DNA from: JARFQH01 sp041299015
GTDB lineage: Bacteria > Desulfobacterota > Desulfobacteria > Desulfobacterales > SG8-13
Assembly: GCA_041299015.1 (NCBI GenBank)
Contig: JBFYWB010000062.1
Span: 15,010-79,009, forward strand
Direction: 5' to 3'
Length of the DNA: 64,000 nucleotides
Positions 53,090 to 61,632 of the stretch are shown here, piece after piece. The stretch's first letter is position 1. Each line of letters starts with the position of its first letter. Under the pieces are notes generated by a model. The model saw nothing but the letters and a program-made list of their open reading frames with translations, was not told the DNA's origin and ran no database searches. Position numbers and translations under genes: made by a program.

Positions 53090-53148
53090 CTTTTAACCTC
53101 CTGTTCGATGTGATCGACACACCCATTCTTGGGGTCGTAGCGTGTCGG

Positions 53149-54441
53149 CTATATAATTTCAAATCCTCTTTCACCGTGCAGGGCACTGTCGAGTCCTTCG
53201 ATTTCGCTCTCTCTTTCCACTCTCAATCCGCCGGTGATGAATCGGGTAATATAAATGAGCAGGGTTGTCCCGATAGCCGTAAAGATCGCCGTGGCAACTA
53301 CTGAGACGATCTGTATCCAAAGTTGTCCGGGATTTCCATAAAAAAGACCACGTCCGGCCTCATTGACGGCAGGATCGGCAAATAGTCCCGTGGCCAACGC
53401 ACCCCAGATACCACACACGCCATGGACGCCGAACGCATCGAGCGAATCGTCGTAACCGATTCTGTGTTTCAGCATGGCGACACCGACATAGCCCAGCAGG
53501 CCCGCTCCGGCGCCGATGACCAGTGCGGCCGACAGGTTGACGAAGCCCGCCGCCGGTGTTATCGCCACCAGTCCGGCGACGATGCCGGAGGCCAGACCCA
53601 GTACGGTCGGTTTTTTACTCACCGTCCATTCGGCAAACATCCACGCCAAGGCCCCGATCGCCGCCGAGGTATTGGTCACCAGGAAGGCCGAGGCGGCGAT
53701 ACCGTCCGCCGCCAATTGACTGCCGGCATTGAAGCCAAACCAACCGAACCACAACAGCGCGGCTCCCAGCGCGGTAAGGGTGATGCTGGAGGGAAACATG
53801 GCCTCCTTACCGTACCCGATCCTTTTGCCGAGCACCAACGCCAGAACCAATCCGGCGACCCCCGCATTGATATGGACCACCGTTCCGCCGGCGAAGTCAA
53901 GGGCGCCCATGCTCCCCATCCAGCCGCCGCCCCAGACCCAATGGGCGATGGGGCAGTAGATCAGCGTAATCCAAAGAACTGTAAAAACGATCCAGGAAGA
54001 AAATTTCATCCGGTCGACGATCGAGCCGAGAACCAAAGCCACGGTGATACAGGCAAAAGTCATCTGAAAAAGCACAAACACATAAGTCGGTATCGTACCC
54101 CGCAGATTGTTGATGTCGATACCCTTCATGAACACATGCGTCAACCCGCCGACGAGGCCGCCATGGTCCGGGCCGAAGGCGATGCTATAGCCCCACAGGA
54201 CCCATATCACGCTTCCCAGGCAATAGGCGACCATCGTCATGGCGATGGTGTTGAGAAGGTTCTTGTAACGGGACATTCCACCGTAGAAAAGCGCCAAGCC
54301 GGCCGGTGTCATCATCATCACCAGGGCGGTCGATATCATCATCCAAGCCGTGTCGCCCGTGTTGAGTGTGTCGGCGGCGCGGGCAAGGGAAAGGGGTGCA
54401 AACAACATCGGGGCGGTGATCATCCAGGGTTTTAATCTCAT
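53149..54441 (-). CDS. amtB: ammonium transporter
   Basis: Eleven-helix Amt/MEP/Rh channel for ammonium, 430 residues with a cleavable signal peptide (MRLKPWMITAPMLFAPLSLARA) as in E. coli AmtB. Signature segments: TGDTAWMMISTALVMMMTPAGLALFYGGM in part, DFAGGTVVHINAGVAGLV (with the conserved histidine), and DDSLDAFGVHGVCGIWG (second pore histidine). Start ATG at 54441 with GGAGGAG upstream rather than the TTG three codons earlier. Adjacent glnB encodes the likely plug protein that closes it. Confidence 0.96.
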   Translation of the reverse strand: MRLKPWMITAPMLFAPLSLARAADTLNTGDTAWMMISTALVMMMTPAGLALFYGGMSRYKNLLNTIAMTMVAYCLGSVIWVLWGYSIAFGPDHGGLVGGLTHVFMKGIDINNLRGTIPTYVFVLFQMTFACITVALVLGSIVDRMKFSSWIVFTVLWITLIYCPIAHWVWGGGWMGSMGALDFAGGTVVHINAGVAGLVLALVLGKRIGYGKEAMFPSSITLTALGAALLWFGWFGFNAGSQLAADGIAASAFLVTNTSAAIGALAWMFAEWTVSKKPTVLGLASGIVAGLVAITPAAGFVNLSAALVIGAGAGLLGYVGVAMLKHRIGYDDSLDAFGVHGVCGIWGALATGLFADPAVNEAGRGLFYGNPGQLWIQIVSVVATAIFTAIGTTLLIYITRFITGGLRVERESEIEGLDSALHGERGFEII

Positions 54442-54519
54442 TTTTTGCAAGCTCCTCCTTTTTTATTAATGTCAACGGCGCTCAAGGTGTCTGATGCCGA
54501 CGGTTCATGCGTTGACGGT

Positions 54520-57159
54520 TCAACCCGCGTTCTTTTTCATCATCAGTCGTTCTGAGACGCTCGCCTTAATTGCTTCGACCTGCTCCGGCAGATCCACTTT
54601 TTGGCCGTCGAAGTCTCGAACGTAAAAAACATCGACCACCTGGTCGACTTTGGTGGCGATTTTTGCAACCCAGATATCCAGGCGGCAGGCGAAGAGGGCA
54701 TCGGTGATGTTGAATAACAGGCCGGGATAGTCATAGGTGAACACTTCGATGATCGTGAAAAAGCTCGAGCTGTGGTTGTCGACCTCGACGCGGTTGGGTC
54801 GGTTGATGAGCGGAGAATGCCTGCGTCGATAGCCTGAAATTTTCTTATGCAGCGCCACCATCAGATCCAGCTTGCCGGCCAGCGCATTTTCAAGATCCTC
54901 TTCCGTCCGGAGCCAGCGTTCCTCTTCGAACAACTGGTCCGGCGGCGGCTTGACCTCGAAGATGTCGACGGCGATCTTGTTGCGCCAGGTAAAAATCTGG
55001 GCGTCGATAATGTCGATGCTGTTCAACGTGAATACCCCGGCAATTTTAGAGAAAAGGCCCGGCCGGTCCTTGGCGCAAATTTTTACCGTCCGGCTTTTCG
55101 AATCCGCCGTGCGGGTGACATTCCACATGAACTCGCGATCACCGAGCCGCTGGTAACAGCTGATGTCCTGCAGGATCTGATCGGGGGTCGCATATAGAAG
55201 GTAACGCGGTGAGAGAGCGCTGAAGAGGTTGTCCACCTCCCGGCGTTCGGCATCTGTTTTGAGGGCCACCAGCACCCGCTCTTTTTTGATTTCGGTTCCC
55301 CGAACGACCTCGCGCGTTGCCAGTTCCCCTTTTTCCAAAATGTTGAGCACTTTGAGAAAGAGATCCCGCAGCAAGGTGGCGGTCCATTCGTTCCAGGCAT
55401 TGGGGCCAGTGGACATGCAATCGGCGACCGTTAAAAGATAGAGCATTTTCAGGCGTTCGATGTCTTCGATCTCGCGGGCACAGGTGATGGCGGTTTCCTC
55501 GTCGTGGATGTCTCTGCGGGTCGCAGCCTTGACCAGATACAGATGTTTTTGAACTAAGAAGTCAACGGTTTCGGTGTCTTGCGCGGAAAAACCCTTGGCC
55601 GTCACGACCCGGCGGACCATTTCGGCGCCGCTGACCGAGTGATCGTCGCTATCGACCCCCTTGCCGATGTCATGCAGAAGGGCTGCCCAGAGCAACAGTT
55701 TGCGGTGCTTCAGATTCCGGTAGATTTCGCCGTAGAGAGGATTGACGTTGGGGTCACCGCTGTTGCCGAAGTTTTTGATGGTCTGCACGGTTCGCAACAG
55801 GTGTTTGTCAACCGGGTATACGTGGTATTCATCGTACTGAATCCGGTTGACCACGCCGCGGAACTCTGGAATCAACTTCACTAGAAAACCGGTGTTGAGC
55901 ATCTCTCTGAGAACACTGAACACGCGTGAAGGTGAAAGCAGAATGCGTTCGAAGGCCTGAACCGTTTCGGGCGCGTTGATGAACCCGTCATCGGCCAGGT
56001 AGGCGAACTCTTTGACGATTCGGGTGGCTTCCGCGCTCAACGGCAGCTTCAGGCGCAGGCTTTCCTCGAATATATTGATCAATAGCGTCGGAGAATTCAG
56101 CACGTCCTCAGGGGAGCTGAACCTGAGCGAATCCCGCTCCACCGTCAGACCCTTTACGGCGGTTAACTTGACCGGTTGTTTTCTATAGCGGCCCTTGGTC
56201 GTGTAGCCGAGTTCGTAGAGAAACATCAGATGTTGCTGCTTGATCAATTCCATCTGGCCGTGTAGAACCCCCAGAAAAACTTCAACCGGCTCTTGTCCAT
56301 TGGTTTTCGTGAAACCCAAGGCGTCGGCCAGAATGATCTGGTTTTCAAAGTGCAGCTGGTCGTATTTTCGTCCGCACAACAGATGCAGGCGGTTGCGCAC
56401 GTTCCAGATGAACGTGAGGGCCCGGGTCAGGTTCTGGTATTCGTCATGCGAGAGTTGGCCGAGGTATTCCAGATCGCGGGGCTGCTTGAGCTGATACTTG
56501 ATGCGCGCCAGCCACAGCATCGTGTGGTAGTCCCGCAGCCCGCCATGGCCTTCTTTGAGGTTCGGCTCCAGGCGATAGGTGGAATCCCCGAAGGTGACGT
56601 GCCTCCGCCGGTTGGTTTCGATCAACCAGTCGATGATTTTAACCGACCGCCGGCCCAGGATTTTCCGGTGAAGTTGTTCCACAAGGTCCGAATAGAGCAG
56701 TGAAACGCCGCAAATGAAACGGGCATCCAGGAGGGGGGTCAGAATTTCGTTATCCTGACGGGCAAGCGCCACACATTCTTTGAGGGAGCGGGTGGCATAT
56801 CCGACATCCAAGCCGATGTCCCAGAGAGGGTAGACGATTTCCTGGATCAGGCTTTCGGCGGCGTTCGGAACGTGTTTCTTGAAAAGGAACAACAGGTCCA
56901 CATCCGAACGCACGCACTGCTCACCGCGGCCGTATCCACCCAGGGCTATGAAGACGTAAGGATTTTTAGCGATTCCCAGTTGGGGACCGATTCGGCTGGT
57001 TTCGAACTTTTCCCTGAAGAATTCGTCCAAGATCCGGGTGTGCTGCTCCATGAAAGCCGGGGCGTCCAGCATGGGCAGCTCTTCCAAAAGGGCGTCCCGT
57101 TTCCGGCGCAGCCGGTTTGCTCCGGTCCCCTGGCTGCTTGTCGCTTTAGAAATCTGCAC
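54520..57159 (-). CDS. glnD: [protein-PII] uridylyltransferase / uridylyl-removing enzyme
   Basis: Bifunctional glutamine sensor that uridylylates PII when nitrogen is scarce and removes UMP when glutamine is high. The 879-residue protein has the nucleotidyltransferase motif ALGGYGRGEQCVRSDVDLLF split around GG74-75 and D86/D88, an HD phosphohydrolase domain (LLHDIGKG, about 490), and two C-terminal ACT domains (about 710-790 and 800-875) that bind glutamine. The GTG at 57159 has GAGGAG 5 bp upstream. A well-matched sigma-54 promoter ends about 28 bp before it, so glnD and the following amt-glnB-glnA genes are probably nitrogen-regulated as one unit. Confidence 0.96.
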   Translation of the reverse strand: MQISKATSSQGTGANRLRRKRDALLEELPMLDAPAFMEQHTRILDEFFREKFETSRIGPQLGIAKNPYVFIALGGYGRGEQCVRSDVDLLFLFKKHVPNAAESLIQEIVYPLWDIGLDVGYATRSLKECVALARQDNEILTPLLDARFICGVSLLYSDLVEQLHRKILGRRSVKIIDWLIETNRRRHVTFGDSTYRLEPNLKEGHGGLRDYHTMLWLARIKYQLKQPRDLEYLGQLSHDEYQNLTRALTFIWNVRNRLHLLCGRKYDQLHFENQIILADALGFTKTNGQEPVEVFLGVLHGQMELIKQQHLMFLYELGYTTKGRYRKQPVKLTAVKGLTVERDSLRFSSPEDVLNSPTLLINIFEESLRLKLPLSAEATRIVKEFAYLADDGFINAPETVQAFERILLSPSRVFSVLREMLNTGFLVKLIPEFRGVVNRIQYDEYHVYPVDKHLLRTVQTIKNFGNSGDPNVNPLYGEIYRNLKHRKLLLWAALLHDIGKGVDSDDHSVSGAEMVRRVVTAKGFSAQDTETVDFLVQKHLYLVKAATRRDIHDEETAITCAREIEDIERLKMLYLLTVADCMSTGPNAWNEWTATLLRDLFLKVLNILEKGELATREVVRGTEIKKERVLVALKTDAERREVDNLFSALSPRYLLYATPDQILQDISCYQRLGDREFMWNVTRTADSKSRTVKICAKDRPGLFSKIAGVFTLNSIDIIDAQIFTWRNKIAVDIFEVKPPPDQLFEEERWLRTEEDLENALAGKLDLMVALHKKISGYRRRHSPLINRPNRVEVDNHSSSFFTIIEVFTYDYPGLLFNITDALFACRLDIWVAKIATKVDQVVDVFYVRDFDGQKVDLPEQVEAIKASVSERLMMKKNAG

Positions 57160-57197
57160 TGCGTCTCCTCATGGATCGAATTCGGATTCTTTGCTGA

Positions 57198-57213
57198 TGC
57201 AACGGGCATGCCA
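57198..57213 (-). promoter_or_regulatory. sigma-54 (-24/-12) promoter upstream of glnD
   Basis: Minus-strand TGGCATGCCCGTTGCA matches the consensus TGGCACG-N4-TTGCW at all but one position of the -24/-12 hexamers and has exactly 10 bp between the invariant GG and GC. The predicted start site is near 57187, about 28 nt before the glnD GTG, leaving room for the GAGGAG ribosome binding site. Confidence 0.75.
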
Positions 57214-57396
57214 CGTGCGGCGAGTCCAGAAAATCTTTCGCCATTTTGGAGAGTATTTGCCATCCGTGCATCACGGTATGCTCCTGTGGACATCCGATGG
57301 GGTCTCCATTTGGCGGGATAAATGGCGACAGCACCGAAACACCCATCCTGGGCGGAAGCAAATTAACTGTCGGGCGCCCGCTTACCGGCAGGGTTT

Positions 57397-57409
57397 TTAC
57401 AAATTTGTC
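57397..57409 (-). promoter_or_regulatory. palindromic GACAAATTTGTAA site, candidate enhancer for glnD
   Basis: Contains the perfect 10-bp palindrome ACAAATTTGT. The identical 13-mer occurs in the same orientation upstream of the other sigma-54 promoter (61460-61472). Its centre is about 216 bp before the predicted glnD start site, a usual distance for an enhancer-binding protein. Confidence 0.5.
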
Positions 57410-57587
57410 CGATAAAGGCTAAAATAATAACAAAAATGTACCATATGATCCGTTGGTAACGATTGGGACACCAGACGATGAGTCTCGCTCATATCAGAAA
57501 AGGGGGGACGGCCGGGCAAGGTGAATTTTCGACGGAATTGTAAAACGCCTCGGGAGCGGCACTTCAAAGCAAGGTCGGATTTGATCC

Positions 57588-60464
57588 TCACCCCGCTGCC
57601 GCTTCAATAAAAAAATTCCATAATTCTTCGACTTTTTGATGCAGCCGGCTGAACGTTTCCAGCGGAACTCGGGCGGGCTTCTCCTGCAGACTGAGCTTGT
57701 GGGCGACAGCCCGATAGATGAGGTAGGCGTGCTTGAGCAGGTGTGCGTCGGCTTCATGAATGACGCCGCTGTCGATCAGCGTGTGAATCAGACGCACGTT
57801 GTCGGTCCACTCCAGCAGTTCCGGGTGGCTGCTGGCATAGCGCAGCACCAGGTACTGAACCAGAAATTCGATATCCACGATGCCGCCGGTGTCCTGTTTG
57901 ATGTCGAAAACGCCGCTCTGCGGCTTGAGCAACTCGCGGCGCATACGCCGCCTCATCTCCAGTACCTCGATGCGCAACTTGTCCGGATCACGCGGGCGGG
58001 CCAGCACCTCTTTGCGGATCTTTTCGAAATGACGGCACAGACGAGGATCCCCGCCCACGGCCCGGGCTCTTATCAGGGCCTGATGTTCCCAGGTCCAGGC
58101 CGCGTTCATCTGGTATTCCCTGAACCCCTCGATCTGACTGACCAGAACGCCGGAACTGCCGCTGGGGCGCAGGCGCATGTCCGTTTCGTACAGGATCCCG
58201 GCACGAGTGTGGGATGTCAGGATGTGGATGACACGTTGTCCGAGGCGCGCATAAAACTGGCGGTTGTCGATAGGATGAGGGCCGCCGACGGTCAGGCCTT
58301 CGGTTCCCGAATGGAGAAACACCAGATCCAGATCGCCGCCGTAACCGAGTTCCAGGCCGCCCAGTTTACCGTAGGCGACAACCGCAAACCCCCCGCCGGT
58401 GGGCGCATCGTTCACGGCGCCGGCCGGCCGGCCGTGTTTTGCCAACAGATGGTGCCAGGTCAGCTCCAGCACCCTTGCAATGACAATTGTGGCGATGTCC
58501 GAGAGATGATCACTGACACGCATCAGCGGCAGCGCTTCGGTCACATCGGCCGCGGCGACCCGCAGAACGTTGACCTGCTTGAAAATCCGCAGCGCTTCCA
58601 TCTGGTATTCGAGGTCCTCGGGCAGCTGCTCGAACCGAAGCCGCAATTCCTGCTCGAGTTCTTTTTTTTGGGGAGGGGCATAGAGGGTGCGCGGGTCCAG
58701 CAATTCATCCAGGAGTACCGGGTGGTGGGCCAGAAAAGCGGCAATCAGAGAGCTATCACTCGACAGCTTGACCAGATGGTCGCGCGCACCAGGGTTTTCA
58801 AGCAGCAGGGCCAGATAGGACGCCCTTCCGTCAATCGCCTTGATCAAGCCGCTGATGCGGCTGAGGGTAGTCAGGGGACTGCTGGTGTTACCGGCCGCTT
58901 TCAGCAATAACGGCATCAGTTTGTCCAGACGCCGGCGACCTTCCTTTCCGAGCGGTTGTTGGGCTAATTCGGCTTGCAGCTGTTCGAGCACATGCCATGC
59001 CGAAGCCGGTGGCTCATATCCGAGATCGGCCAACAGGCGGTCGCGCCGATTTCCTTCCAGCAATCCGAGCCAGAGGGCGCTCAGAGAATGCTGCTTATCC
59101 GTTTCTTGATCGCTTCCTGAGTCCAGCAGTAAAGAAAAGTGCTTATGCACAATTTCGCGATGGGTTTCAAGCTGGCCGTTCCATTCGACCGGGTCGTCGA
59201 ATCCCATGGACAAGGCCAGGCGCTGCCGTTCGTTCGACTCTCCCGGAAGTCGGTGGGTTTGTTTGTCGGAAAATTCCTGCAGACGGTGTTCCAGGTTGCG
59301 CAGAAATATGTAAGCGTTCTGAAGTGCGCTGCACACGTTCCGGGGCACGGTGCTGCTCTCGCCAAGGATCGACAGAACTTTTAAAATGCCGCGCTCTTGC
59401 AAGGCGGGGTAGATGCCGCCGCGGATGAGCTGAAAAACCTGGCCGAAAAACTCGATTTCGCGAATGCCGCCGCGGCCTAACTTGATGTTTTCGGCCATCT
59501 CCTGGCGAGTGACTTCGAGACTGATCCGTTTTTTCATATCTCGCAGTGATTCAAAGGCCCCGAAGTCGAGGTAGCGGCGGTAAACAAAAGGGTTCAGGCG
59601 CTTCAAGAGCATTTCTCCGCTGCGCCTGTCACCGGCCACTATGCGTGCCTTGATCCAGGCGTATCGTTCCCACTCGCGGCCCTGCAGCTGATAGTAATGC
59701 TCCATGGCGTCGAAACTCATCGCCAGCGGACCGTTGTCGCCAAAAGGCCGCAGGCGCAGATCGAGCCGAAACACGAAACCGTCGGCGGTAACCTTCCCGA
59801 CGACTTGCAACAAACGGCGGCAAAGACGCATGAAAAATTCTTCGTTGCTTACGGATACCGAGGCGCCGACAGTCTGGCCGCTTTGGGGATAGGCGAAAAT
59901 CAGATCGACATCGGAGGAAAAGTTCAATTCCTGCGCACCCAGTTTGCCCATGCCGACGACGACCAGTTCCTGATGCGAGCCGTCCGGACCGGTCGGCACT
60001 CCGTGTGTGGCGCTTTGCCAGCGGCAGAGGAGCGCCTGGGTCTGATCGATAACCGTCTCGGCGAGAGCCGTCAGTTCGGCCATGGTGACGAAGAGATCGG
60101 ACCAACCGCAAAGATCCCGCCAGGCAATGCGAATCAACTCCCGTCGCCTGAAATGGCGCAATAACTTTTCAAGGGCCGTCCCCTCTTGAATACCGGTGAG
60201 CAGCGCCCGCAGCGTTTTGCCGTATTCATCGGCGGGGTAGCGCCGCGCCAAGTCGCCGCCGTGAATCAAATCCCCCAACAGGTCGGGATGCCGGATGCAG
60301 GTCTCGGAAACAAAATCGCTGAAAGCGAAAACACGGCAGGCGGCGCGCCGGAACTCAGTTTCCCCCGGCAGGCTGACGCCGCAGCCTTCACTGGCCTTGA
60401 CGAGGGCTTGCCATTTTTCTTCGGCTTTTGCGGCCAGGTATCCGGAAATTGTCTCAGAGGGCAT
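57588..60464 (-). CDS. glnE: bifunctional glutamine synthetase adenylyltransferase/deadenylase
   Basis: Adenylylates and deadenylylates GlnA at its regulatory tyrosine. The 958-residue protein is built of two nucleotidyltransferase domains: an N-terminal adenylyl-removing one (GMGKLGAQELNFSSDVDLIF, about 170-190, split by intervening residues) and a C-terminal adenylyltransferase one (AYGKLGGLELGYGGDLDLVF, about 695-715), joined by helical regions. The target tyrosine is present in the neighbouring GlnA. It begins 3 bp after the stop of the unknown 248-residue gene, so the two are cotranscribed. Confidence 0.96.
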   Translation of the reverse strand: MPSETISGYLAAKAEEKWQALVKASEGCGVSLPGETEFRRAACRVFAFSDFVSETCIRHPDLLGDLIHGGDLARRYPADEYGKTLRALLTGIQEGTALEKLLRHFRRRELIRIAWRDLCGWSDLFVTMAELTALAETVIDQTQALLCRWQSATHGVPTGPDGSHQELVVVGMGKLGAQELNFSSDVDLIFAYPQSGQTVGASVSVSNEEFFMRLCRRLLQVVGKVTADGFVFRLDLRLRPFGDNGPLAMSFDAMEHYYQLQGREWERYAWIKARIVAGDRRSGEMLLKRLNPFVYRRYLDFGAFESLRDMKKRISLEVTRQEMAENIKLGRGGIREIEFFGQVFQLIRGGIYPALQERGILKVLSILGESSTVPRNVCSALQNAYIFLRNLEHRLQEFSDKQTHRLPGESNERQRLALSMGFDDPVEWNGQLETHREIVHKHFSLLLDSGSDQETDKQHSLSALWLGLLEGNRRDRLLADLGYEPPASAWHVLEQLQAELAQQPLGKEGRRRLDKLMPLLLKAAGNTSSPLTTLSRISGLIKAIDGRASYLALLLENPGARDHLVKLSSDSSLIAAFLAHHPVLLDELLDPRTLYAPPQKKELEQELRLRFEQLPEDLEYQMEALRIFKQVNVLRVAAADVTEALPLMRVSDHLSDIATIVIARVLELTWHHLLAKHGRPAGAVNDAPTGGGFAVVAYGKLGGLELGYGGDLDLVFLHSGTEGLTVGGPHPIDNRQFYARLGQRVIHILTSHTRAGILYETDMRLRPSGSSGVLVSQIEGFREYQMNAAWTWEHQALIRARAVGGDPRLCRHFEKIRKEVLARPRDPDKLRIEVLEMRRRMRRELLKPQSGVFDIKQDTGGIVDIEFLVQYLVLRYASSHPELLEWTDNVRLIHTLIDSGVIHEADAHLLKHAYLIYRAVAHKLSLQEKPARVPLETFSRLHQKVEELWNFFIEAAAG

Positions 60465-60467
60465 GAG

Positions 60468-61214
60468 CTATTCCATGTTTTTGCGGGCCTGCTTGAGGAG
60501 GGTGAGGGCGCCCGGAATTTGTCCGGCGCGGGTGATGAGGAAAGCCGAATAACCGAATTTATCTAATTTAAGATCGATTTCCGAGGTATGCTCGAAGTTT
60601 TCCGGGGTACCCCGTACCGTGAGCCGGAGGGCTTTTTCCGAAGCAAGAATCTTGATTGTCCAAAAAATTTCGGGAGTTTCATCAAATTTAGCCGAACGGG
60701 GCTCGAAGTTCAATTCACCGGGGAAAATTCCCCGGATCTCAGTCAGAAGCGTTTCTCCCAAACCACGCAAATTGGTCGGGAGTTCGCTCAAAAAAAGTTT
60801 GTCGCCGGTGGCCAGCCGCCTGGATAGTTCGGTATCGACTTTCATGTCCTCCGGCTGTTCAAGCGCCGGCGCTTTCTGATCAAAAGGCTCAAGGGTAGCC
60901 GAGATTGGTGGTTTGTCCGCAGAGGACGGTATTGATGCCGGTGTGGAGACCGGTGTTTTATCCTTGCTGCTTAAAACCAGTACCTGGGCGGTGCTGCCGA
61001 TGTTCAGCAGACAGGTCGCAAGGGGGTCGAAGGTAATGATTCGCGTTCCTTCGTCGTAATCCACTTCGGATTCCAGCAGCAGCACGCTGAAGGGTCCGAA
61101 ACGGTTTTCACACTTACCAAGCGTGGCCACCTCTTCCGGCTCGAGTTTGGCCATCCAGACGCCCATGTCGATGTGTTTCGCTCCGTCGATCGTGATGGTA
61201 TGTTTCAATCCCAT
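60468..61214 (-). CDS. unknown 248-residue protein cotranscribed with glnE
   Basis: I do not recognise this protein. Residues 1-85 form a beta-rich domain (TITIDGAKHIDMGVWMAK, SVLLLESEVDYDEG), about 85-130 is a Pro/Ser/Ala-rich linker, and 130-248 is a second folded region with LSRRLATGDKLFLSELP and FGYSAFLITRAGQIPG. No signal peptide or membrane helix. GGAGAG precedes the ATG; the stop TAG lies 3 bp before glnE, so it is the first gene of that operon. The position suggests a nitrogen-linked role, but an unrelated housekeeping role is equally possible. Confidence 0.8.
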   Translation of the reverse strand: MGLKHTITIDGAKHIDMGVWMAKLEPEEVATLGKCENRFGPFSVLLLESEVDYDEGTRIITFDPLATCLLNIGSTAQVLVLSSKDKTPVSTPASIPSSADKPPISATLEPFDQKAPALEQPEDMKVDTELSRRLATGDKLFLSELPTNLRGLGETLLTEIRGIFPGELNFEPRSAKFDETPEIFWTIKILASEKALRLTVRGTPENFEHTSEIDLKLDKFGYSAFLITRAGQIPGALTLLKQARKNME

Positions 61215-61288
61215 TTTTTCTCTCCGCTAAAAGCATCCGGTTGGACCAGTGGTGTTCAGTCCCCTTCTTTTACACGATTGATCGAGTA

Positions 61289-61305
61289 TATACAATGTAT
61301 ACAAT
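61289..61305 (+). repeat. tandem TATACAAT repeat / GTATA-N7-TATAC element
   Basis: TATACAAT occurs at 61289-61296 and again at 61298-61305; the same bases contain the inverted repeat GTATA-N7-TATAC (61286-61302). It is about 75 bp before the unknown minus-strand gene and may be an operator for that gene's operon or a second upstream site for the plus-strand promoter. Confidence 0.35.
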
Positions 61306-61459
61306 TTAGCGTAACCCGACTATAAAATCAACCAAGCTGAACAGTTGCCGTCTTGCGGCGCTCACTTAAAAAAGGCCCTCACGATCTGCCCGCAGGTGAT
61401 TCTGATCAACTTCGAATGCCCGGCATCCGGAGGAATTACCCGGCCGGTTTTGAGTGTGT

Positions 61460-61472
61460 GACAAATTTGTAA
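61460..61472 (+). promoter_or_regulatory. palindromic GACAAATTTGTAA site, candidate enhancer for the amidotransferase gene
   Basis: Identical 13-mer, in the same orientation relative to its promoter, to the one upstream of glnD. Its centre is about 108 bp before the predicted sigma-54 start site near 61574. Confidence 0.5.
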
Positions 61473-61547
61473 GGCTTGCCGGATGGTGATTCGGCGTCAA
61501 TCGCGGGAATGCCGGACGGTGCTGGGCCTGGGTCGTTTTTCAACAAA

Positions 61548-61563
61548 TGGCACATCTGTTGCT
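61548..61563 (+). promoter_or_regulatory. consensus sigma-54 promoter upstream of the amidotransferase gene
   Basis: TGGCACATCTGTTGCT matches TGGCAC-N5-TTGCW exactly, with 10 bp between GG and GC. Predicted start near 61574, about 59 nt before the ATG at 61633. Confidence 0.8.
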
Positions 61564-61632
61564 GCACTGCTGAAGCCGCGGTAAAAGGGATTTGTTGCGG
61601 TTACAAATGAAAAACAGGGTAACCGGAAAACA

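Larger units (their letters stand above)
57160..57587. other. 428-bp promoter region between glnE and glnD
   Basis: Noncoding region carrying the sigma-54 promoter (57198-57213) and the palindromic GACAAATTTGTAA site (57397-57409), both on the minus strand and listed separately. No gene was found; the rest has no other conspicuous structure. Confidence 0.6.
61215..61632. other. 418-bp divergent regulatory region
   Basis: Lies between the unknown gene (minus) and the amidotransferase gene (plus). It contains a tandem TATACAAT repeat (61289-61305), the GACAAATTTGTAA site (61460-61472) and a sigma-54 promoter (61548-61563), each listed separately. No gene is seen. Confidence 0.6.
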
